Shown: piece by piece, positions 8,845 to 17,807 of the stretch
Layout: every line of letters starts with the position of its first letter
Numbering within the stretch: position 1 is the first letter of the stretch
NCBI RefSeq assembly: GCF_015295825.1
Contig: NZ_DVEH01000064.1
Coordinates: 1-45,209, forward strand
Reading direction: 5' to 3'
Length of the DNA: 45,209 nt
DNA from: Thermosynechococcus sp. M98_K2018_005
GTDB taxonomy: Bacteria; Cyanobacteriota; Cyanobacteriia; Thermosynechococcales; Thermosynechococcaceae
The notes under the pieces: model-generated
What the model saw: only the letters and a program-made list of their open reading frames with translations
What the model was told of the DNA's origin: nothing
The model's database searches: none
Translations under genes and position numbers: made by a program

Positions 8845-10512
8845 ATGCTGAAGAAACTCCACCGCTGGTTCCTGACCACTCCCCATCTGCCGCGATCGCT
8901 GGTGGCTTTTGGTCTGAGTCTGGCTGCCCTTGCCCTCTTGGATAGCAGTGCTAACCTTGTCCTGACTCATCTGAAAGCGACTGCCCCAAGGCTCTTTGCT
9001 GGGTTGGTTGCCGGTACCTTTGACACTGACTTTGCCCCAGAGGTGTGGCTCTCGGTGATTGGCCTCACCCTCGGCACCTTAATCATTGTGATTTCCATTG
9101 CGGCGCAAAATATTCCCAAAATTACTGAACTGTACATGCAGGACTGGACAAGCCTGATCTATGTCTGGTGTCTGGTTTTGGGCGGTGCCCATATCTTCTA
9201 CATCAAGATTTTGCAGGACTTGGGCAGGCCTGCCGTTGGCAGCATCCTGTTGAATTTATACGGCCTTTTGCCCTTGGCGATTTTGACGGCACTGCCCTAC
9301 ATCTTCTACATCCTCAAGTCCATCCAACCAGAAAGTGTGGCTCAGCAAATTTACCGCCGCCAGTATCACTACATGAGTCAACTGGGCATCGTTCTCAAGG
9401 ATGGCGTGTCCTATCAACCGCAGTTTTTGCGCCGCAGTCAGGCTCACCTGATCGCGGGATTGAACCAATTGGATGATTTGCTGGCCTATGTGGCGTTTCG
9501 GGGAGCGCAGGCCGAGATTATTGGTGCAGTCAGTGAACTGCTTCAGCACTACATCAGTTGCAAGCCGAACTACCCAGCCTATTTCTTTCGCCTCAGTGGT
9601 GCGGTAATGGGGGATATCGCCTTCAAGACGATGTTCGATCAATTTAGCCAGATTGAAGAGAACCATACCTTCTATGAGCAGAAGTGTTTTCGGCTCCTCG
9701 GGAATGCCTATGTGCGCTTTTTGGAGGAGGAGCAGTTTCCTTTGGCGTCGCTGTGTGCCTCTGAGATGTGTGCGATCGCCCACCGCATTCTCAGTATGGG
9801 GGATGACATTTTGCTGGACTTAATTATTATTCGCTTCAATACAATGATGCGCTTTGCCATTAAACACGGCAGTCGTCATAATGAGGCACGCAATCTCTAT
9901 AACTTGGCCTTTCACTATCGGCGGTTTATCGAGAGTCTGGTGCATTACCAGCGACCCCAGCTCACCCAAACGTGTGTGAATTATCTACGTGCCTACGGGA
10001 ATGAAGTCTATGAGTTGGCACAGAATAGTCCTGCCCTTTACTTTATTGTTGATGTTTTTGCTGCTGAGCTAAAGAAGGTCTTGATCCTCGTGAACGAGCA
10101 GCAGTGGGAGCAGCGACTGCAACTAGAACTCTTGGAGGAAATGCTTCGCCTAGATAATCCGCCGGAACTGCGTCAACCCCAAAATGGCGATCGCCCCTAT
10201 GGCAAAAGTACAGGCGTGCGCCTACTGCAAATGGGACTCGCCCTCTTTTACTTGGCACGGCAACAACCCCAGTTTGCCCAGCGGATTGTTGAGGATATGG
10301 TGGAGGATGCAGCGGTTCTGGGCTTGGCGGGGTTTAAGCGTCTCTTTCAGCAAAATTGCGATCGCCTGCGCCATGCTCAGCCCAAGTTTTGGGAGGACAC
10401 CGATCGCGGCAATGCCAATTTGTACTACTCAGAACACACCGAGCAACTGCCTGCCCTACAGACCCTTGTGGAGCGCGCTTGTCACGCTCTGGAGATGGCT
10501 CAGTCGTCCTAA
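8845..10512 (+). CDS. Unrecognised 555-residue membrane protein with four N-terminal helices and a long soluble domain
   Basis: I do not recognise the family with certainty. The first ~160 residues hold four hydrophobic segments (LVAFGLSLAALALL; VWLSVIGLTLGTLIIVISIAA; SLIYVWCLVLGGAHIFYI; LLPLAILTALPYIFYIL). About 390 residues of helix-rich cytosolic or lumenal sequence follow, without a known catalytic motif. This arrangement resembles DUF2254-type membrane proteins. The C-terminal part has TPR- or HEAT-like helical character (for example RHNEARNLYNLAFHYRRFIES). It stands alone: tRNA-Arg diverges upstream and tRNA-Leu begins 24 bp after its stop. No clear Shine-Dalgarno precedes the ATG at 8845, so the start is uncertain by a few codons. 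Confidence 0.7.
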   Translation: MLKKLHRWFLTTPHLPRSLVAFGLSLAALALLDSSANLVLTHLKATAPRLFAGLVAGTFDTDFAPEVWLSVIGLTLGTLIIVISIAAQNIPKITELYMQDWTSLIYVWCLVLGGAHIFYIKILQDLGRPAVGSILLNLYGLLPLAILTALPYIFYILKSIQPESVAQQIYRRQYHYMSQLGIVLKDGVSYQPQFLRRSQAHLIAGLNQLDDLLAYVAFRGAQAEIIGAVSELLQHYISCKPNYPAYFFRLSGAVMGDIAFKTMFDQFSQIEENHTFYEQKCFRLLGNAYVRFLEEEQFPLASLCASEMCAIAHRILSMGDDILLDLIIIRFNTMMRFAIKHGSRHNEARNLYNLAFHYRRFIESLVHYQRPQLTQTCVNYLRAYGNEVYELAQNSPALYFIVDVFAAELKKVLILVNEQQWEQRLQLELLEEMLRLDNPPELRQPQNGDRPYGKSTGVRLLQMGLALFYLARQQPQFAQRIVEDMVEDAAVLGLAGFKRLFQQNCDRLRHAQPKFWEDTDRGNANLYYSEHTEQLPALQTLVERACHALEMAQSS

Positions 10513-10516
10513 AGCA

Positions 10517-10525
10517 TGGTACAAT
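10517..10525 (+). promoter_or_regulatory. Extended -10 promoter element before tRNA-Leu
   Basis: TGGTACAAT places a TG motif one base upstream of the -10 hexamer TACAAT (10520-10525), which is an extended -10 arrangement. No good -35 box lies at the usual distance. Transcription from about 10532 would precede the tRNA 5' end at 10537 by a few bases. Confidence 0.5.
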
Positions 10526-10536
10526 AATAAGTCTGA

Positions 10537-10618
10537 GGGCGAGTGGCGAAATGGTAGACGCACTACACTCAAAATGTAGCGGGGTTTCCCCATGTCAGTT
10601 CGAGTCTGACCTCGCCCA
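10537..10618 (+). tRNA. tRNA-Leu (anticodon CAA)
   Basis: The acceptor GGGCGAG (10537-10543) pairs with CTCGCCC (10611-10617), followed by A73. The anticodon stem-loop CTACA-CTCAAAA-TGTAG gives anticodon CAA, which reads UUG. The long variable arm (GCGGGGTTTCCCCATGT region) is typical of class II leucine tRNAs, and the T loop TTCGAGT is normal. There is no intron in this tRNA; the cyanobacterial group I intron sits in tRNA-Leu(UAA). CCA is not encoded. Confidence 0.96.
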
Positions 10619-10622
10619 TTGA

Positions 10623-12062
10623 CTAACCACCACCAAAGACTTGGATATTGGCAAAGGCACATACTGGCGAAGCGTGTCCCACACGAATGGCTTGGTTCGG
10701 TTCTCCCTTGCCACAAAACGGTGTGCCAAAGATGCCAAAGGTGGAGGCATCTCCGACAGCAATCAAGCTCTGCCAAAATTCGGGGGTTGTGCCGCGATAG
10801 TTGGGATTGCGCAGTGTGCGGGTCAGGCGGCCATTTTCAATGAGCTTGGCATATTCGCAGCCAAACTGAAATTTGAGACGATAGTCGTCAATTGACCAAG
10901 AGCGATTGGATTCCATGTACACCCCTGACTCGATATTGCCGATAATCTGATCAAACGATTGTGTGCCCGGCTCGATATTCAGATTGGCCATACGGTCAAT
11001 GGGGGGACGATTCCAAGAACAGGCACGGGCATTGGCAACACCGGCAACCCCGGCTCGCTGCTGACTTTCAAGGCTGCCCAGACCCCGCAGCAGGCATCCT
11101 TCCTTGATGAGATAGGTGCGTTCAGCCGGCACCCCCAAGTCATCAAAGGCGTAGCTGGCCAGCTCACCGGGAACCGTCGGATCAAACGTGACATTCAAGA
11201 GGGGGGAGCCATACTGCCGCTGCCCAAAGTCCTCAAGGCGAATAAAGCTGCTGCCGGCATAGTTGCGCTCATCTCCCAAAATACGGTCTAGCTCTAGGGG
11301 GTGGCCGATGCTCTCATGGATTTGCAGCATCATTTGATCGGGAGCAAGTACCAGCGTCGTCGTTGTTTCTGGACACTCTTGGGCACTGAGGAGTTCAACG
11401 GCCTGCTCGCCAATGTGGTGGGCGCGATCGCTCAATTGATCAGTCGTCAGCCATTCTAGACCCCCTTGATAACAGCGGGCTAACCAACCGTGATCTGTCC
11501 GTTGCTGCACTACCCCTGCCCCCTGAGCGGTGGCACTCATGTCGGTGAGCACTTGATAAAACTGCTGTTCAATTTGACTGCCATCACTGGTGAACCACTG
11601 GCTAGTAGTCTCTACGGTTTGCACAAAGGCACGGGTTTGCACAATCTCGTCACTCACCTTGAGGCTATGGCAAATGTCCTTGAGGAGGTGACTCAACTCA
11701 GCGGCTGAGAGGTGATCAAAGGGTTGCTGTTGGGGCGATCGGTAATGTCCTTTGCCCTTGCCCCGTGCCGCTGGCGTAAAGTTAAAGACTCGCCAATGGG
11801 CAGCGGCTTTCGCCTGTTGATAGGCCTGCTGAATCGCCCGATGGATAGCACTGGGTTGCAAATCTGGGGTTGCTGTATAGGCAAATTGACCATTGACGAG
11901 CACCTCAACCATGACACCCCGCTGGTGCGATCGCTGGTTCATTTCAGGATGTCCATCCCGAGCACTGCGAGTCGTGACAATCTCCTCAACATAACGCAGC
12001 CCTAGCCAATCGAGGGGTAAATCAATCTGATTCAAGATGGCAGTAAAGTTGGGTGCAGTCAT
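10623..12062 (-). CDS. tldD: TldD-family metalloprotease
   Basis: TldD and its partner TldE (PmbA) form a zinc protease heterodimer that trims unfolded peptides and matures some ribosomal peptides and CcdA. The 479-residue product contains HESIGHPLE with H249, E250 and H254 forming the HExxxH zinc motif. ERNYAGSSF and C-terminal motifs such as GVYMESNRSWSIDDYRLKFQFGCEY follow. No TldE homologue is in this window, but in cyanobacteria the pair need not be adjacent. The 3' end lies 4 bp from tRNA-Leu on the opposite strand. The start at 12062 is the first in-frame ATG and fits family length. Confidence 0.93.
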   Translation of the reverse strand: MTAPNFTAILNQIDLPLDWLGLRYVEEIVTTRSARDGHPEMNQRSHQRGVMVEVLVNGQFAYTATPDLQPSAIHRAIQQAYQQAKAAAHWRVFNFTPAARGKGKGHYRSPQQQPFDHLSAAELSHLLKDICHSLKVSDEIVQTRAFVQTVETTSQWFTSDGSQIEQQFYQVLTDMSATAQGAGVVQQRTDHGWLARCYQGGLEWLTTDQLSDRAHHIGEQAVELLSAQECPETTTTLVLAPDQMMLQIHESIGHPLELDRILGDERNYAGSSFIRLEDFGQRQYGSPLLNVTFDPTVPGELASYAFDDLGVPAERTYLIKEGCLLRGLGSLESQQRAGVAGVANARACSWNRPPIDRMANLNIEPGTQSFDQIIGNIESGVYMESNRSWSIDDYRLKFQFGCEYAKLIENGRLTRTLRNPNYRGTTPEFWQSLIAVGDASTFGIFGTPFCGKGEPNQAIRVGHASPVCAFANIQVFGGG

Positions 12063-12107
12063 GGCAGCGTGCTACCTTAAGGGGTGGTCAAGTTAGAATC
12101 CTTTCCT

Positions 12108-12731
12108 ATGCTAACGGCTTTTACTGCGGGGCTGACCCTCATCACGATTTCTGAGCTGGGAGACAAGACCTTCTTTATTGCTATGATTTTGGCGACCCGT
12201 CACAGCAAGCGGTGGGTCTTCCTAGGGTCATGGGCGGCTCTAATTGTGATGACACTGCTTTCAGTGGCCGTGGGTAAGGTCTTTCAACTTTTACCGCGAG
12301 AATTCACCTTCTATGCGGCGATTTTGCTCTTCACCATTTTTGGCCTAAAGATGCTGATTCAAAGCTGGCAGATGGAGGATACCCCCTGTGAGGATGAGTG
12401 TGAAGCGGCAGTGGAAACCGTTGAAAAGGCAGAAGCCAATCTCAGCCGTTGGGGCAGTAATCCTGCTTGGGCGACTTTTTTGGAGGCCTTTAGTCTCACT
12501 TTCATTGCTGAATGGGGCGATCGCACCCAAATTGCTACGATTACCCTTGCTGCCACTAACCATGCTTTGGGCGTTGCCCTCGGTGCCATGATGGGCCATG
12601 GAAGCTGTGTGGCGATCGCGGTGCTAGGCGGTGGCCTGATGGCTGGACGGATTTCGGAGCGGATACTGACCCTGAGTGGGGGAGCCTTATTTTTAATCTT
12701 TGCAATTGTAACTGCATTAGGGGGAGTTTGA
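12108..12731 (+). CDS. GDT1/TMEM165 (UPF0016) family cation transporter
   Basis: The family exports Mn2+ or Ca2+; the cyanobacterial member characterised as Mnx exports manganese from the cytoplasm to protect photosynthesis. Both signature repeats are present: ISELGDKTFFIAMILA near the N-terminus and IAEWGDRTQIATITLA in the second half, each in a hydrophobic helix. They are separated by an acidic cytosolic loop (MEDTPCEDECEAAVETVEK). About six membrane spans are predicted in 207 residues. I start at the ATG at 12108 because MLTAFTAGLTLITISELGDKT fits the family N-terminus. An in-frame GTG at 12084 would add eight residues. Divergent from tldD. Manganese specificity is inferred. Confidence 0.88.
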   Translation: MLTAFTAGLTLITISELGDKTFFIAMILATRHSKRWVFLGSWAALIVMTLLSVAVGKVFQLLPREFTFYAAILLFTIFGLKMLIQSWQMEDTPCEDECEAAVETVEKAEANLSRWGSNPAWATFLEAFSLTFIAEWGDRTQIATITLAATNHALGVALGAMMGHGSCVAIAVLGGGLMAGRISERILTLSGGALFLIFAIVTALGGV

Positions 12732-12780
12732 TTCATCAGTCCCTATTCCTAACTATTGGGACCATTGAGTCCAGAATTGA

Positions 12781-14481
12781 TTAGGGGAGACACTGAGAGG
12801 CTGCAAATTTGCCCACTGTGGTGCGAATAAAGTCTTCTAGGGAACGTATGCCAGCCTGATCTTCAAACACCTTAGGGAGGTTCTGTTGCACCTTCTGGCG
12901 GATATACTGGCGATATTCAGGATTTTGCCCCAGTTCGGCAGCCCTTTGAATGTAGGCTGGGATATTTGGGGCAATCAGTTCAGGCATCTGTAATAGGGTC
13001 AGAATTCCCGCTGTATGTCGTCCGCGCATAAACCGCCCCGGTGTTGTTACAATTGGCAATTGAGCATAGTAGAGCGCCTCCAGGGTAGAATTACCCCCTG
13101 ACCACTCAATACTATCCAAGAAAACATCTAAGCAGTGGAGCAGAGATGTAAAGCCATAGAAGTTCAAGGGTCGTGAGAAGAAACAGTAGTCCTGATAGTC
13201 TAAATTTTTTTTAGCAAAGGATTGCTCTAGCCGCGCTTCAAACCGCCGGCGGGTGTTCTTGCTCATCATAGTGGTGAGAAAGACAAATTGACAATTGGGA
13301 ACCAATGCCGCAATTTCGGGATAGATAGTGTCAAATTGGGGCAGATACTTAAAAACACTCTGAAGGCAGCCGTAGATAACAGCGTCCTTCTTCAGCCCAA
13401 ACTCCTCACGGGTGATAGGAGGCCGCGGATCCTGTGGCAGCGGCGAGAAGAAAATACCCAGATTTTTTAATTGCACTAATTTTTCAGTGTAGTGATTCTG
13501 GCCGTCGGTAGGCTCCATTAACTCACTACTTAGAAAGTAGTCTATTGTGGGTAGCCCCGACGTATCTGGGTGTCCCCAACTCATACACTGAATAGGGGCC
13601 AACCGCAACGCCGCCAACATTAAAACCGTGAAACTCATGCCAATTTCTGGAAAAAGGATTAGGTGGAGGCGATCAGAGCGGATCTGCTTTAGCCACCAAT
13701 CAGGGGGATGATTCCCCTGAACAAATTTGTAGGCGTAGGTTTTAGCGATCTCTGTGCAAGAATTATTTCGATCAGAAACGGAGTAAACGTACAACTCAAA
13801 CTCCTCTTTATTGAGGTGTTTCAGCAAGCCATGGAGCATGAGCTTCCAGACCGTGTGTTCCCAAAAGTGCTCACTGAGAATGCCAATCCGTAGGGGCTGG
13901 TGGGGGGCCACTGGCGGCAGCGGAGGACGCTCCTTGCCCTCCGGAAAGACGCTGGTTAGGACTTCGTGGAGGATGGTTCCATAGCACTGCTGGAGATTGC
14001 GCGTTTCTTTGCCCAAATAGGGCAGTAGGAAAGTGTTCGTTGTGCACAACCAAGAGTAAAGGGATTTTTTCTTTTCTGTAGAAAAGGTCTGAAAGTCGCT
14101 GTAGAAGTCTAGAAGGTCGGCTTTGAAGCGCTGATAGCATTCCTCTACCTCGGCTGGATCGCGGTAGCTGTAAAGAAGGTGGCGCGTTATGGAGAGATAG
14201 CGAATTCCTAATTCCCAATCTGTCCTCAGGCTAACTGCTCGGCGGTAAGCCTCCTCAGCTACTTCAGGCCTACTATCGTAGCCACTCAGTAGTCCCAATA
14301 ACTGCCATGAAGTTTCGAGGGTGGGATTGAGGGCAAGGGCATGATGCACGGCAGCAATAGCGGCCTGCTTGTCTTTCTCTTCGTTTTTCTTTAGAGCCAG
14401 TTTTTGCCACCCTGTAGCAAAGGCCACATTACTTTTCTTGGCGGCAGCCTCCTGAAAGAAGAGCTCTAGCTCAGTAGCCAT
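12781..14481 (-). CDS. TPR plus OGT/SPINDLY-like glycosyltransferase (GT41-type)
   Basis: The N-terminal ~170 residues contain TPR-like helices (NPTLETSWQLLGLLSGYDSR). The C-terminal ~370 residues match the catalytic region of bacterial SPINDLY/O-GlcNAc transferase homologues: LRIGILSEHFWEHTVWKLML, APIQCMSWGHPDTSGLPTIDYF and IYGCLQSVFKYLPQ. SIEWSGGNSTLEALYYAQLPIVTTPGRFMRGRH corresponds to the UDP-sugar site region. Such enzymes transfer a sugar from a nucleotide donor to protein Ser/Thr or to other acceptors; the bacterial substrates are mostly unknown. The histidine in EHFWEH sits where family members carry a conserved His. The gene is monocistronic between a convergent and a co-oriented neighbour. 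Family confidence is good; acceptor unknown. Confidence 0.82.
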   Translation of the reverse strand: MATELELFFQEAAAKKSNVAFATGWQKLALKKNEEKDKQAAIAAVHHALALNPTLETSWQLLGLLSGYDSRPEVAEEAYRRAVSLRTDWELGIRYLSITRHLLYSYRDPAEVEECYQRFKADLLDFYSDFQTFSTEKKKSLYSWLCTTNTFLLPYLGKETRNLQQCYGTILHEVLTSVFPEGKERPPLPPVAPHQPLRIGILSEHFWEHTVWKLMLHGLLKHLNKEEFELYVYSVSDRNNSCTEIAKTYAYKFVQGNHPPDWWLKQIRSDRLHLILFPEIGMSFTVLMLAALRLAPIQCMSWGHPDTSGLPTIDYFLSSELMEPTDGQNHYTEKLVQLKNLGIFFSPLPQDPRPPITREEFGLKKDAVIYGCLQSVFKYLPQFDTIYPEIAALVPNCQFVFLTTMMSKNTRRRFEARLEQSFAKKNLDYQDYCFFSRPLNFYGFTSLLHCLDVFLDSIEWSGGNSTLEALYYAQLPIVTTPGRFMRGRHTAGILTLLQMPELIAPNIPAYIQRAAELGQNPEYRQYIRQKVQQNLPKVFEDQAGIRSLEDFIRTTVGKFAASQCLP

Positions 14482-14592
14482 TCTTAGAATCCAGCTCTCC
14501 CATTTAGTATAGCCAGTACAGCTAGGGGGAATATCCTATCCTGAGGTCACTAACAATAGCCACATCTACATCAGTTGGCTCACTGCTTCGTC

Positions 14593-15642
14593 TTAATTTA
14601 GACGAATTTGTGATAGACCTGCCCCTGGGTAGTAGGTGCCTAAAATTTGCAGGTGGTTGTAGCCACGCTTGCCCAGTTCATAGGCACCCGTCTGACTCAT
14701 TCCCCGCCCGCCAAAGACATCCCGCACAATGTCGTCGGTTGCCGCATACATCGAAACCATCACTCGTCCACTTTTGGTGAGGACAATGCCCCGTGTGGCT
14801 TGCACTGCCGCTTGCGTGGTGTTCCACTCGGTTTCAATTCCACGATACACCTGCCAACGCTCATCGTTCCCCAGATCAAAAAAGCGGCTAGCGGGTTGAA
14901 ACATTTGGGCAAGGGCATAGGAACGGGCGGCAATTGCCTGTGCTTTTAAGGTTTCCATTGGCCAGTGGGGATAGACTTCTGAACCGACAACACTCACTAA
15001 GTAGTGTTCTAGATCTACTTGGTTGACAGCTGTAACTGTATTTCCCTGAGCAATGAGGCGGACAGCACCACGATACCATTTCTCACCCACAAATATAAGT
15101 TGATTGCTGGAGCGAATCCAGAGGGAGGGAGCAAGGGGTTGGCCATTCCAGAGCAACACTCCCCCACGGGCTGTGACCACAGCGCCTTGAAAAGGAGCAA
15201 GCTGCGTCATCACTTGCTGTTGATCATTGGTAACGGCGGTGGCTACGGCGGTGCCAACGGTCAGTTGACTTTGATCGCGGGCGATCGCCACCCGCACTTG
15301 AGGGGCAGGGCCTTGGCTCGGAGGCACGGGTTGCAAGGCAGGAGGGGGCACTGTGGGCAACATTGCCTTGGCGGGGGTAGAGGTAGCCGCTGGTGGTTGG
15401 GGGGCTTGATTGGGGACAGTTGCTAGTAGGGGATCGCGGCCATCCAAAATCGGCCGGGGCAGAGGTCGTTCAAGTTTAACTGGGTCAGGTAAAGGCATTG
15501 GTTCTGAGAGAGCCATCGGTGTCGGGGATAGACTCCGCAAAAACCAGAACCCTAGGCCTGCACTAGCGATCGTGGCCATCGTAAAGGAAATGAGCAACGG
15601 TGAGTGTCCTCGCTTTGTCCCCTGGAACAGAACCCAGCCCAT
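14593..15642 (-). CDS. SpoIID/LytB-domain protein, membrane anchored
   Basis: The C-terminal half carries a SpoIID domain: DLEHYLVSVVGSEVYPHWPMETLKAQAIAARSYALAQM. It includes the glutamate of SEVYP, which matches the catalytic position of SpoIID lytic transglycosylase (normally SExP). VYRGIETEWNTTQAAVQATRGIVL and FGGRGMSQTGAYELGKRGY follow. The N-terminus has one hydrophobic segment (LLISFTMATIASAGLGFWFL) and a proline-rich linker to about residue 115, so the enzyme domain should face the periplasm. In SpoIID the domain cleaves glycan strands lacking stem peptides. Non-sporulating cyanobacteria keep such proteins for cell-wall remodelling or as AmiC-type partners. It lies 75 bp downstream of the GT4 gene on the same strand. 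Confidence 0.85.
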   Translation of the reverse strand: MGWVLFQGTKRGHSPLLISFTMATIASAGLGFWFLRSLSPTPMALSEPMPLPDPVKLERPLPRPILDGRDPLLATVPNQAPQPPAATSTPAKAMLPTVPPPALQPVPPSQGPAPQVRVAIARDQSQLTVGTAVATAVTNDQQQVMTQLAPFQGAVVTARGGVLLWNGQPLAPSLWIRSSNQLIFVGEKWYRGAVRLIAQGNTVTAVNQVDLEHYLVSVVGSEVYPHWPMETLKAQAIAARSYALAQMFQPASRFFDLGNDERWQVYRGIETEWNTTQAAVQATRGIVLTKSGRVMVSMYAATDDIVRDVFGGRGMSQTGAYELGKRGYNHLQILGTYYPGAGLSQIRLN

Positions 15643-15716
15643 TCAGGTGTCATCTCCACTAGCACCTTGCCTATTGTATAGGGGAGTACGGAATTGACCA
15701 TGCAACATTTGCTGAT

Positions 15717-16787
15717 TTAGAGCAGCGAAGAAGCTGCTACCTGCTGTAGCCATTGCTCCACCGTATTCCCATAAACAGCTAAGCTGTACTCCTGTTCCGC
15801 CTGCTGCCGACAGGCCGCCCGATCAATTTGATCAATCTTGCCAATGGCGGCAATTAAGGCCTCGACCGAATCTGGGGTAATGAGAAACCCTGTTTGACCA
15901 TCACAGACAATTTCACTCGGCCCACCGCGATCGTAGGCAATGACGGGAACGCCACAGGCGAGGCTCTCAATGACCACATTGCCAAAGGCTTCAACCCAGC
16001 GGGAGGTGAGCAGGAGGGCGCGACACCGCCGCAAGCGTGCCTGCATTTCCCGGGTGGGGAAAAATCCCAAATATTCAATGGGGGCATCGGGGTAGTCGGC
16101 TTGGATGCGCTGCCAATAGTCCATATCTTGCAGTTGCCCCATGATTTTCAAAGGGGTGCGGGTGACATTGACGGCGGCGACAGCATCTTCGAGTCCCTTT
16201 TCGGGAGCAATGCGCCCCAGCCAGCACAGAGCATCCTCTGGTTCTGCACAAAAGTCGTAGAGGGAAAGATCAAGACCACTGCCCAAGCACACACAGCGAT
16301 CGCCAAAGGGGAAGGTAGCGGCTTGGGTGCGGGTATAGACACTAATGGTTCCCGGATAGTCATCAATCACACGGGCGATCGCCTGATCCATGACATCGGA
16401 GACCGAGGCCATACTCACCAGGTGCCCCACAGGACGACTGAGAAAAGGCGTCAGGTAAAAGGGGAGCCAGTCGTAGGCAAAGTTGACAATGACATCAAAT
16501 TCCTGTTGAAGCTGCCGCACCCGTGCCCACATATTCGCTAACACACTATTGGGCGGCAGCATAATCGGTTGATCGCGGGTTTGATGCTGTGCTGGCACTT
16601 GCAGGGCACCCGCTACTTGTTCAATGGTTGCCGCCACCGGCAAGTGGGAACCCTCGGGGGCAAGGATGTGAATGGTGTGCTGGCGATCGCCCAAGGCTTG
16701 AGCCATATTGAGGATCGTTAATTCAACACCGCCCCCTTTTCCTGTCCCCAGAGGGCCAACCGAAGTGGAAACAAAAAGCAGCTTCAG
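15717..16787 (-). CDS. Family 4 glycosyltransferase, probable CTG start codon
   Basis: GT-B fold glycosyltransferase of the group 1/GT4 type. WLGRIAPEKGLEDAVAAV and the C-terminal RWVEAFGNVVIESLACGVPVIAYDRGG-type motif (with the EAFG and E-x7-E residues) bind the nucleotide sugar. The first ATG (16706) would remove the N-terminal beta strand. The same frame extends upstream as KLLFVSTSVGPLGTGKGGG and VELTILN, the expected family N-terminus. Between the ATG and the upstream in-frame TGA there is no ATG, GTG or TTG, only CTG. A CTG at 16785-16787 lies seven bases after AGGAG (16795-16799). I therefore call the CTG start, giving 356 residues. The site overlaps the stop region of the atpC gene, so the two are likely co-translated. 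Confidence 0.85.
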   Translation of the reverse strand: MKLLFVSTSVGPLGTGKGGGVELTILNMAQALGDRQHTIHILAPEGSHLPVAATIEQVAGALQVPAQHQTRDQPIMLPPNSVLANMWARVRQLQQEFDVIVNFAYDWLPFYLTPFLSRPVGHLVSMASVSDVMDQAIARVIDDYPGTISVYTRTQAATFPFGDRCVCLGSGLDLSLYDFCAEPEDALCWLGRIAPEKGLEDAVAAVNVTRTPLKIMGQLQDMDYWQRIQADYPDAPIEYLGFFPTREMQARLRRCRALLLTSRWVEAFGNVVIESLACGVPVIAYDRGGPSEIVCDGQTGFLITPDSVEALIAAIGKIDQIDRAACRQQAEQEYSLAVYGNTVEQWLQQVAASSLL

Positions 16788-16797
16788 AGGTCAACTC

Positions 16798-17745
16798 CTA
16801 GCGCAGAGCTTCAGCACCCGCCACCACTTCAAGAATCTCTTGGGTAATGGCAGCTTGACGCGCTTTGTTGTAGGAGAGGGTGAGGGTCCCAATCAGCGCT
16901 TGAGCATTATCGCTCGCGTTATTCATTGCCGTCATCCGCGCTGCCAATTCCGAGGCGGCGGCCTCTTGTAGTGCCCGTAGCAACTGGTTATTCAAGTACA
17001 GGGGCAGCAGGGCATCGAGAATTTGCACCGGATCCTGCTCAAAAATCATGTCAGGGGGTAGAGCGGGCAATGTCGAGGTCACTTTCTCGCGGTTGACTTC
17101 CAAATGGGAGCCACGGGTTGTCAGGCGGAAAATTTCATCATCGGCGGTTTCTAGCCCCTGGGGATCGAGGGGGAGCAGGGTTTGGACAACGGGCTTTGAA
17201 CTAATGAGGGAGACAAACTTGGTGTAGATGAGTTCCACCCGATCCACCGTTTCCGAAAGAAAGAGGGAGAGGAGTTCACTGGCAATTTGACCCGCTTCAC
17301 TGGCGGAGGGGATTTGCTCTAGGCCAGAATACACGGCATCAATGGGATAATCACGGCGCTGGAAGTATTGGGCTGCCTTGCGACCAACAATCACCAGAAT
17401 ATATTTGACGCCCTCGGCTTCGAGTTCTCGGGTACGCTCCTTGGCACGGCGAATAACGTTGGTATTGTAACCGCCGCACAGCCCGCGATCGCCGGTCACC
17501 ACTAGCAGCGCCACCGTCTTCACAGGACGCTTCGCCAACAACGGTAAATCAACATCCTGAAAGCGTAGCCGAGTTTGCAAGCTGTACAGAACCTGCGCCA
17601 AGCGATCGGCAAAGGGACGACTCGCCATCACTTGTTCTTGGGCACGGCGAACTTTTGCTGCCGCCACGAGGCGCATCGCTTCAGTAATCTTGCGGGTATC
17701 TTTAATCGTTTTAATGCGATCGCGAATAGCTTTGAGATTGGGCAC
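16798..17745 (-). CDS. atpC: ATP synthase F1 gamma subunit (cyanobacterial type)
   Basis: The gamma subunit is the rotating shaft of F1 in the thylakoid ATP synthase. The 315-residue protein has the N-terminal [24 protein letters not shown]-type helix, the [12 protein letters not shown] motif and the C-terminal [32 protein letters not shown]-type helix. Residues about 198-235 form the extra loop found in photosynthetic gamma subunits. The only cysteine there or nearby is C90, so the regulatory disulfide of plant chloroplast gamma is absent, as expected for cyanobacteria. The gene is called atpG in E. coli nomenclature. It stands apart from the other atp genes, with a coiled-coil gene upstream and a glycosyltransferase directly downstream. 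Confidence 0.97.
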   Translation of the reverse strand: MPNLKAIRDRIKTIKDTRKITEAMRLVAAAKVRRAQEQVMASRPFADRLAQVLYSLQTRLRFQDVDLPLLAKRPVKTVALLVVTGDRGLCGGYNTNVIRRAKERTRELEAEGVKYILVIVGRKAAQYFQRRDYPIDAVYSGLEQIPSASEAGQIASELLSLFLSETVDRVELIYTKFVSLISSKPVVQTLLPLDPQGLETADDEIFRLTTRGSHLEVNREKVTSTLPALPPDMIFEQDPVQILDALLPLYLNNQLLRALQEAAASELAARMTAMNNASDNAQALIGTLTLSYNKARQAAITQEILEVVAGAEALR

Positions 17746-17807
17746 GGTAATCTAAACTCCTAAGCAAAGCGTCCCTGCCCTAAGATTTTAGCCCAGAGGG
17801 GGATCGC

